A stretch of DNA of 64,000 bases from contig NMRA01000151.1 of NCBI GenBank assembly GCA_002633005.1, positions 661,629-725,628 of the forward strand. Direction: 5' to 3'. The translations under genes and the position numbers were made by a program. The notes beneath the pieces were generated by a model. The model was not told the origin of the DNA. It ran no database searches and saw only the letters and a list, made by a program, of their open reading frames with translations. Below are positions 57,971 through 64,000 of the stretch, piece by piece (position 1 is the stretch's first letter; every line of letters starts with the position of its first letter). The stretch comes from Phoronis australis. Lineage: Eukaryota > Phoronida > Phoronidae.

Positions 57971-58130
57971 CCTTTGAACTGTCGCTTGTGGTAGCGGGTG
58001 ATGGGGATCCCTATCTTGCCGCAGGCAGTGTCCATTGTTGCTCCTTTAGGCCGTTTCATCCCTCTAAATAGTTGTGGAAAAAACGTGAAGAATTTGTTGC
58101 ACTCGGCCAAAGAGACTCCGGATGCGTATG
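57971..58130 (-). CDS. Hedgehog-like repeat gene exon: linker between units 1 and 2
   Basis: Acceptor GTATTTGTCTTTCAG lies right of 58,130. The exon enters with two bases, matching 59,445-59,792. It encodes YASGVSLAECNKFFTFFPQL and ATMDTACGKIG.PITRYHKRQFKG. It resembles the linker exon at 62,754-62,960 (EQACGKI...SYNEFFS), which supports a repeated linker. The only GT donor (57,961-57,966) would leave the wrong phase. A GC-type donor (GCAAGT) at 57,965-57,970 leaves phase 2 and matches the next exon. A larger open frame on this strand (57,742-58,248) extends past both borders and is not taken as a gene. Confidence 0.6.
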
Positions 58131-59444
58131 CTGAAAGACAAATACGCGATTGGACTGGAAATGAGATAAAACATATCTGGTTTGAGCGGTACGAGAAATA
58201 GTATTGCGCAGCGCCTCCCGTCTCCAGCAGATCTTCGTCAGTCGTCACTCCCTAGCCAAGAACTCTACTAAAAACCTAATAGAGATTACCCTGTAACACA
58301 GGTTTATGCATTTATAAAATGCAGGCAACAGTGAATCAAATAAAAGCGAAACTGTTCTGAATGTATCAGGCTCCAACTTCTGGTGGACAATTCATGACTA
58401 AGAAATGGATGTTTCACCACTCACGGTTCCGGCGTTACATAAACGTCAACAACGAGCAAACAACAAATACATGTAGGTAATACACATAATCGGTCATGCA
58501 TTGAAACAGGTGGGACATAACTCAAATGGCATGGACGCAAGACATTCTGCGCAGTTATACGCTGAGTCCGCCTACATCTGCTTTCATGACAAAAGCCGTT
58601 CCCTGACAGCACGTTTTTTCTAACTAACTCATCAATGAGAGAGGTGGAACGTTTAGCATTGAATAGGCGGCACGTAAAGGTTGATGCAGGACCTGCAATT
58701 GTATGGTGGCCGTTGAGGGGAAGGCGTCGCCGTAAAATTACGCTCGTAATTACGAGCGTAAATTAAATTTGCATTAGTGTCGCCCAACAATTACGCTCGT
58801 AAATTAAATGGGGAAAAGCTTCGATGTAAAATTACAAGCGTAAAATACATTTTAAGGTAACGTAATTTTACGTAACGTACATAATTACGCTCGTATTTTT
58901 TCGGCGACACTTTCCCCCCACAGGCCAATCATACAATTCACCACTTGACCCTGCTAGTCCAACCATCGGCCGCGGACAAATACACACGTGATTTCGATAC
59001 CGGCGTCTAATCTTTGTATTCGAAATTATTTTTGGCCTTTTTCCATTCAACTTAAATATATAATCACACTAAAAGTCTATTACTCTGTACTTGAGTATAT
59101 TGTAAATTATTTGGGTGACTTTTTAACCTTACTTTGCACTTGATCACCCTATATTAAAGCTACGTGAGGCGATTCTGAACTCGAAATGTCACGTGTTTAC
59201 TAGAGTTTGTAGTGTCAATCTTGGGGTCGTCACTTGCAAACTTGAACTTTAAATTGATGTGTATAAATCGAGAACAGAAGAGTAGACACATAAAGTAGAA
59301 CAGGAAATGTCATAATTTTGATTAGACCCGAAATAGAGACCGATATTGCCACTTGGCGGAATTTCCTGACGGTTGATACATGTTTGATGTCCCTTTACAT
59401 AACTGCCGAACAAATTTATGCCTCTAAAGCTTCGACAAACTTAC
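58131..59444 (-). other. Intron
   Basis: The intron holds a small TIR element at 58,716-58,919. I see no gene. Confidence 0.55.
58716..58919. mobile_element. MITE-like element with TIRs and internal palindromes
   Basis: The left end AGGGGAAGGCGTCGCCGTAAAA and the right end TTTTTTCGGCGACACTTTCCCC are inverse to each other with few changes. The interior is built from TTACGCTCGTAATTACGAGCGTAA-type perfect palindromes and variants, three or more times. No coding capacity. I found no convincing target duplication. Confidence 0.65.
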
Positions 59445-59792
59445 TTGAATTAATCAAAGTTACAAAGTGAGTGTTCGCCGGGGTCACTCCAGTTATCCAC
59501 GAACCATGCTTTACACCAACATGCACGTAATCTGCGTAAATCTTGACGTAGTCAAACTCCGCCATGACAGCCATCTGACCAAGTTTGCGCATTAGTCCTG
59601 CATCCTTATCTTCACTCGGCATTGTGGAGAATTTGTAATCCATTTCGTCATCCGTTAGCTTTCTTGAGATGGCTATCTGGGCGGCTCTACCTTCTTTGTG
59701 GATGGAATTCCATGCAAATTTTCCCCAGTTGCTTCCCTGAATTGGGTGCAGCTCAGTCGGCTCGTCAAATGCGTTAATAACCATCAGCTTCC
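59445..59792 (-). CDS. Hedgehog-like repeat gene exon: C-terminal part of unit 1
   Basis: Acceptor GGTCTTTTCAAG and donor GTAAGT bound 348 nt. The exon enters with two bases and leaves in phase 1. KLMVINAFDEPTEL parallels Hedgehog KLRVTEGWDED. WNSIHKEGRAAQIAISRKLT parallels SLHYEGRAVDITTSDRD. LMRKLGQMAVMAEFDYVKIY and DYVHVGVKHG parallel MLARLAVEAGFDWVYYES and HIHCSVKAE. This is the clearest Hedgehog-like sequence in the window. Two of three zinc ligands are kept (His in SIH, His in YVHV). The Asp position is Gln. Acidic residues in AFDE could still serve the calcium site. Confidence 0.85.
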
Positions 59793-59976
59793 CTTGAAAA
59801 GACCATGATGTGAGTGTAAGCGTTTCCTACATTGAGTTGCGCACAAAAATAATTTTGTGCTGAATTAGGGGGCCATTTACTACTGATATTTATAGCATAA
59901 AAAATCAACTCCTTGCAAAGCGTTCCTAATTATGGAAAATATTCGGAGTTAGAGCTGTAAAAGTGTAGCCACTTAC

Positions 59977-60197
59977 GGTTTTTCAGTCGAGGGTCTTTTA
60001 TCACTAGTTCTGCTAGAGATTTGATTGCCTCCGACATGTCTAACGACATGTGACGATCAGCACACATTTTGGGCTTTGTATACCCGGCGACATCCTTGCG
60101 ACAGTCCGCACAGGGGTAGTTCAACGATCCACACCATTTCTGTGTATGCTCCTCGTTTTTGAACAGGATCTTGTTCGATTTCAGTTGGATCATTTTT
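59977..60197 (-). CDS. Hedgehog-like repeat gene exon: N-terminal part of unit 1
   Basis: Acceptor GATTTTTATTTCAG and donor GTAAGT bound 221 nt. The exon enters with one base and leaves in phase 1. It encodes MIQLKSNKILFKNEEHTQKW, an inserted WCGSLNYPCADC loop, MCADRHMSLDMSEAIKSLAE and LVIKDPRLKN. It parallels Hedgehog NPDIIFKDEEN and RCKDRLNSLA. The NEE acidic pair matches Hedgehog calcium-binding residues. The Cys-rich insert is shared with units 2 and 3 but absent from Hedgehog. Confidence 0.85.
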
Positions 60198-60444
60198 CTG
60201 AAATAAAAATCAGTTTGTTTGCTTGATAATGGTTTGAGAGAGCAGAAACGCCATCAATTATGGCAGTGCCGCAGAATTACAAGAAATGGAATGCTTTGGT
60301 TTGATTTTAAATATACATCTTCACTGGGATTACGGTATTTCAGAAATTATCAGCTACGACTTAGTCAAGTTTGTACGGCAGCTGGTGGTGAGTATGTCCA
60401 CTAAGAAATTATCATGCTTTGTGTGAACTTGTAATCCTGCTTAA

Positions 60445-61690
60445 AGGCGAAAGCAACCTTTTTTCATGTCACTTTTAGCAAAAATAAGGTTCGGTGATTA
60501 TCACAGACACATTTTTCACTTTATTACAGCTTTTCGTAATTTGATTAATTTCTCCTCCTCTACTCCGGAAGTGACGTTTTGGGAGGCAAGAGTTTCGCGC
60601 TAATTTCTTTTCATAATAGTCTGACTGTGAGAGCTGTCGAGTCAGTCATTGTTCTACCTCGGTTGTGATAAGTTTGGTCGTCGTTTGCTTTTGTTTACAA
60701 GTCAGTCAACATGCCACGGTGTTGCTGCGTGCCGGGATGTACTAATTATCGTCTCACACGCGCTTTGGGTACCTTGCGTCGCTTTCCGTACTTGGCTAGC
60801 TCGTTCATGTGAAGAATGCAGCGCTACCCGTCTACATAACGTACACAGCAGTGGAGGGTTACCGAGTGTGTGGCAAGCATTTTCTGCCGTCAGATTATCG
60901 ATGACAGATATGCACGCTGAATTGATGAAGGTCCCTGCGAAACAACGCTTGTTGATTCCCGGCAGTGCCCGTCGCCAACCCCGAGAAGTGCGTTTTTGAA
61001 GCGAGAAGCCTCGCGAGCTGTGGCCACTATATATAGTGACTGGAGGCACTTCATCTACTGTCACTCGTGCCTCCGAACGTACCCCATTGCGTGCAATTCC
61101 AGGAAGTAGCAGTGATTGGGCGATGTTGAGTAGTAGGAGTGAATACAGGCCCAGTTCGACACCCAGTGAAGAAGACAGTTCGTCATCCAATGAACAGATC
61201 GGTGAGCCTAAGTTTGATAAGTTTATTGTGGACTTGTATTGGAGCTATTTGGAAGGTGCCAGGTGTGTGGTGAGGGAGTCACACGACAGGATGTAAGCAG
61301 TTTGGGTGCTCAGATCACCCTTCAGTGGTAGTGTGTCGCGGGACACTCGGGCAAGTGGGACAATTCTTCCTCTGTATGTGAGACGATAATGAGTACACCC
61401 CAGTACGCAGCAACAGCGTGGCATGTTGACTAACTCGTAAGCAAAAGCAAACGACGACCGAACTTAGTCACAACCGAGGTAGAACAATGACTGACTCGAC
61501 TGCTCTCACAGTCAGACTATATGAAAAGAAATTGGCACGAAATTCTTGCCTCCCAAAACGTCACTTCCGGAGTAGACGACGAGTAATTAATTAAATTACG
61601 AAAAGCAGTAAATAAGTGAAAAATATGTCTGGGATAATCAACGAACCTTATTTTTGCTAAAAATAACATGAAAAAAGGTTGTCTTCGCCT
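60445..61690 (+). mobile_element. Kolobok-like DNA transposon, 1.25 kb, long TIRs, TTAA target duplications
   Basis: TTAA occurs at both borders (60,441-60,444 and 61,691-61,694). The ends read AGGCGAAAGCAACC and, inverted, AGGCGAAGACAACC, and the inverted repeat continues for about 300 bp each side. A paralogous uninterrupted target lies inverted at about 62,010-62,080. TTAA duplication plus a THAP-encoding ORF is the hallmark of the Kolobok superfamily. The internal ORF is broken and no catalytic transposase region remains, so this is a non-autonomous deletion derivative. It sits in the intron between exons 62,754-62,960 and 59,977-60,197. Confidence 0.85.
60711..61296 (+). pseudogene. THAP-domain ORF remnant of the Kolobok-like element
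   Basis: ATG at 60,711 opens MPRCCCVPGCTNYRLTR with an intact C-x4-C-type pair. The frame stops at about 60,812. In another frame YRVCGKHFLPSDYR supplies the Cys-x2-His-Phe block at about 60,860-60,905. The rest (LMKVPAKQR and, from 61,036, a Ser/Glu-rich stretch ending with PKFDKFIVDLYWSYLEGA) matches the copy at 43.1-44.0 kb. Breaks between the two halves of the finger make it non-functional. Confidence 0.75.
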
Positions 61691-61694
61691 TTAA

Positions 61695-62753
61695 TCTCAA
61701 GATCGCGTATGCCTGAACTTGGAATTGAATATTTATTTGAGCAATCAGGTGAATTTTTTTGTTCAGCATAAAGAATTTTGTAATTATTGGCCTCCTGATC
61801 ACCCATTTTCTCCTTTAGCGTAACTTATGTCAAAGAGTCGGAGGAACATGTGAATGATTAAATCAATTATTGTTTGGTGAATAAGATCGCCAATAGTTGA
61901 AAAGGGTTGGTTAAACTTTATGTTATTTTGTCAACATGTAATTTCATTTAGTGCAGTGCAAATTTTTATAAACGTGAACGTGTTTCTTTAAGTGAACTTG
62001 TCAAGTTGCCTCGTGTATTCCAAGTTCACGCATACGCGATCTTGAGATTAAGCAAGATTCCAAGTTCACAAACCGTCACGTGCACACGATTCAGCCTCTG
62101 CGAAAGACTACGTGTTCAAGACTAACATGGAATATATGCAATACCAGGGTTACGTAAGAGTAATGCCACTGCCTCCTCAGCATCTTTGCATTGGTCACGC
62201 TTTGTCAAAACCGGGTATCCACTGATAATAAAGAACAGCGCCAAACCCTACGTCAGCACTCAAACTAGTTTTGTCACGTAAAAGATTGTGTTTTGTGGTT
62301 AATTTGCCCACGCACGCTTGAATTTATTCAATAGTACTGACGTCTAATTATGTGGTTGAACAAACCAGCATCGTGGTTTCCTTTTGTTTTCTTTTCTTTT
62401 GCCTAGGTGCTTGGTCCGTCCATTGCAGATGGCCACAAGCTAAATACTGCTCTGTATATTAAGCAAAGTTGACAAACGTCAAACTATCAATACTATTAAG
62501 ACCAACGGTACTAATGAGCACATGTGAGTGCCCATGGGCTGTTATGCTTTAGTTGCCAAATTTTAATTCATTCTTATACGGGACGTCTTTAAATACAATC
62601 TAAGTGACACTGGGGTTATAGCAGGAATATATTGACGTGAATGACATCTTGTCGTTCAACTGAAACAGTTATACGATTTGAACTGCGACTAACTATTTTA
62701 CGGTTTAATTAAGATTACTGCTTTGTCGATCAGTTCTACACTAGTTTGCTTAC
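61695..62753 (-). other. Remainder of the intron, with a duplicate of the Kolobok target site
   Basis: Contains the inverted copy of the insertion target near 62,010-62,080 (TTGGAATCTTGCTTAATCTC on the minus strand). No gene is seen. Confidence 0.5.
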
Positions 62754-62960
62754 GAGAAGAATTCATTGTAGCTCCTCTCCACCTGTCGGATGATTTTACC
62801 GCACGCTTGCTCAGGTGTCTTGTCCGCATTTAACTCTGCGGCACCAGTCAATTGTATAAAGCAACAAGTCGTCTGGTCCACAGGGTCTTGGCACAACGCA
62901 AATTCAGTCTCTGGTCTAAGCTGGGTATTTGTAGCCATAGCAGGGTACAAATTGCCCCAC
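62754..62960 (-). CDS. Hedgehog-like repeat gene exon: linker before unit 1
   Basis: Acceptor TTCTTATCCACAG and donor GTAAGC bound 207 nt. The exon enters with one base and leaves in phase 2, fitting both neighbours. It encodes WGNLYPAMATNTQLRPETEF, ALCQDPVDQTTCCFIQLTG and TPEQACGKIIRQVERSYNEF. Four cysteines and a helix-like end resemble the linker exon at 57,971-58,130. I do not recognise a named domain. The cysteines suggest a disulfide-bonded extracellular module. Confidence 0.75.
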
Positions 62961-63892
62961 CTGTGGATAAGAAATTAAAAATGCAGCCATCAGCACAGCT
63001 TATTATTCTTATCAATACCGTGTACTAGGTGAGTGGTGTGGAGGGGAAGCCCGCATTCCCTATTTGAAGTACCTACATAAAAATATAATGCCAGAGGCGG
63101 ATTTATGGGAGGCCAAGGGGTCCTTGCCTCCTCAGTAGGAATGTGTCTGCCACCTTTCATCATGCTTCTTTTTGGATGACAGGGAGGCAGACTACAAATG
63201 ACACAAAAATAATAGAAAGATAGAAAGGCCACTAGTTGGCCCAACAGAAGTCAAATCGGCCTATGCTATCTACGTGTTAGAAACGCATTTGCCAAATCTC
63301 ATGTACATGTACATTCGTCAGGAATGTCAAGTCAAAGGCAAAAAAGATACTAGGCAATTCGACAGTAGTCAGATTTGTCCAAAATCCAAGTCAGCCATAG
63401 GGCCTACTCTGCTCAATAGAAACACATGCCACTAAACTTGAGCACTGGAAAAAAATAAAAATCTCAGTACAAAACGGCGCTACAGCAGTTGCACCCGTTC
63501 AAAACTCATCGTTGGTGATGCACTTCCCAGAAGGAAAAATATGTCAATTTTCACTATTTGTCGGACAACACAAGGGGAAATGACAAAGATTCGAAAATAA
63601 AAGTTACCACTATTAGGTATTGTTGAATACAACTTTTGTATACGAAAATGAAAATATCGTCTCTTAACTAGAAACATATGTGCCAAATTTCGTGAAACTC
63701 CGTCAAGTATACAGAAGGAAACATAAAAGATTAAAATCGACATTAAGAGGTTCATATCTTTATCTATTTCTGTAGATACATGCAGATACAGAAATAGATT
63801 CGGGGTGGGAGGATATACATTTTCGGTTCATTGTAGGAGGAATTCCGTTATCTTCGAATCGATTCTTGTTTGTCATTTTTTTCACATCTCAC
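62961..63892 (-). other. Intron
   Basis: No gene. A repeat with GTGCCAAATTTCGTGAAACTCCGTCAAG (about 63,681-63,708) is related to the dispersed words near 19,850 and 19,988. Confidence 0.5.
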
Positions 63893-63971
63893 TTTAAATT
63901 TTTCTTCATGAAAATGAGAGTATCAAAATTTTCTAGTGATAACTGAGCTCCTTGAGCATTTATGATGTCCC
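63893..63971 (-). CDS. Hedgehog-like repeat gene, most upstream exon in the window
   Basis: Acceptor AATTTCCGTTGCAG and donor GTGAGA bound 79 nt. The exon enters with two bases and leaves in phase 2, so it joins the exon at 62,960. It encodes DIINAQGAQLSLENFDTLIF and MKKNLK. The sequence is too short for assignment. Because the upstream phase is 1, coding must continue beyond the right edge of the window. Confidence 0.55.
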
Positions 63972-64000
63972 CTGCAACGGAAATTGTTAAATCTGACTAG

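Larger units (their letters stand above)
17166..63971 (-). other. Gene-level entry: large multi-exon gene with tandem Hedgehog-like domains, 5' end outside window
   Basis: Exons (minus order): 63,893-63,971; 62,754-62,960; 59,977-60,197; 59,445-59,792; 57,971-58,130; 55,543-55,716; 55,136-55,282; 53,869-54,478; 46,163-46,364; 31,485-31,581; 30,463-30,665; then 24,128-24,331, 18,350-18,537 and 17,166-17,498 with stop; 27,194-27,360 is an alternative terminal exon. Every junction is phase-compatible and nearly all borders are GT/AG. The predicted product holds three Hedgehog/DD-peptidase-like units. Each includes a Cys-x2-Cys type insert and a degraded His-Asp-His zinc site. No Hint domain and no transmembrane segment are seen in the window. 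Cysteine content and N-x-S/T sites suggest a secreted or cell-surface protein; the signal peptide would lie upstream. One long gene is inferred from phases and domain continuity, not from transcripts. Confidence 0.65.

Noticed and set aside
57742-58248. 168-aa minus-strand frame as a single-exon gene
   Set aside because: Only its 57,971-58,130 part looks coding, with an acceptor and linker similarity; the rest reads through intron.
60445-61690. piggyBac assignment from the TTAA duplication
   Set aside because: The ends do not start with the CCC-type motif I associate with piggyBac, and the THAP ORF fits Kolobok.

Overview
This window is eukaryotic, intron-rich and dense in transposon relics. 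It looks like a marine invertebrate genome. Coding sequence is sparse and splits into short exons with GT/AG borders. Long introns hold DNA-transposon, LINE and LTR relics, minisatellites and CA/GT microsatellites. The best clue to lineage is an LTR retroelement at 48.1-52.4 kb whose integrase lies upstream of reverse transcriptase (Gmr1-type order). As far as I recall this order is reported from deuterostomes, so a hemichordate, cephalochordate or echinoderm-like source is plausible. The species is not proven.

The main gene is on the minus strand. It enters from beyond the right edge and I can trace it from 63,971 down to 17,166 as about 14 exons (plus one alternative terminal exon) with compatible splice phases, roughly 1,050 residues in the window. 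Its product appears to be a tandem array of Hedgehog-signalling-domain-like (Hedgehog/DD-peptidase fold) units: unit 1 at 60.2-59.4 kb, unit 2 at 55.7-54.3 kb, and a more M15-peptidase-like unit 3 at 54.2-46.2 kb. Each carries an extra Cys-x2-Cys type motif and a partly lost zinc triad. Cys-rich linkers sit between the units and an unrecognised tail follows. I see no Hint autoprocessing domain. I do not know a described family with this layout, and it is the strongest candidate for something new here.

Nested in the intron between 46.2 and 31.6 kb, on the same strand, is an intact intronless class A GPCR (39,010-40,071) with several unusual signature positions. At the left edge (3,076-3,256, minus) lies a lone first exon of a CYP2-like cytochrome P450.

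Mobile elements: 3.9-4.8 kb, a G-rich terminal-inverted-repeat element with near-identical 9-bp target duplications; 5.0-5.7 kb, 7.4-8.0 kb, 33.2-34.3 kb and 41.5-42.3 kb, degenerate non-LTR retrotransposon fragments; 8.6-9.8 kb, a decayed Gypsy RNase H/integrase piece; 7.0-7.3 kb and 9.8-10.06 kb, two divergent THAP-domain remnants; 43.1-44.0 and 60.4-61.7 kb, two copies of a THAP-encoding Kolobok-like element, the second complete with long TIRs, TTAA duplications and a paralogous empty site 300 bp away; 48.1-52.4 kb, the Gmr1-like element. Several foldback/MITE-like structures and two minisatellites (29-bp and 27-bp units) fill intronic space. Most of the remaining sequence shows no gene I can support.
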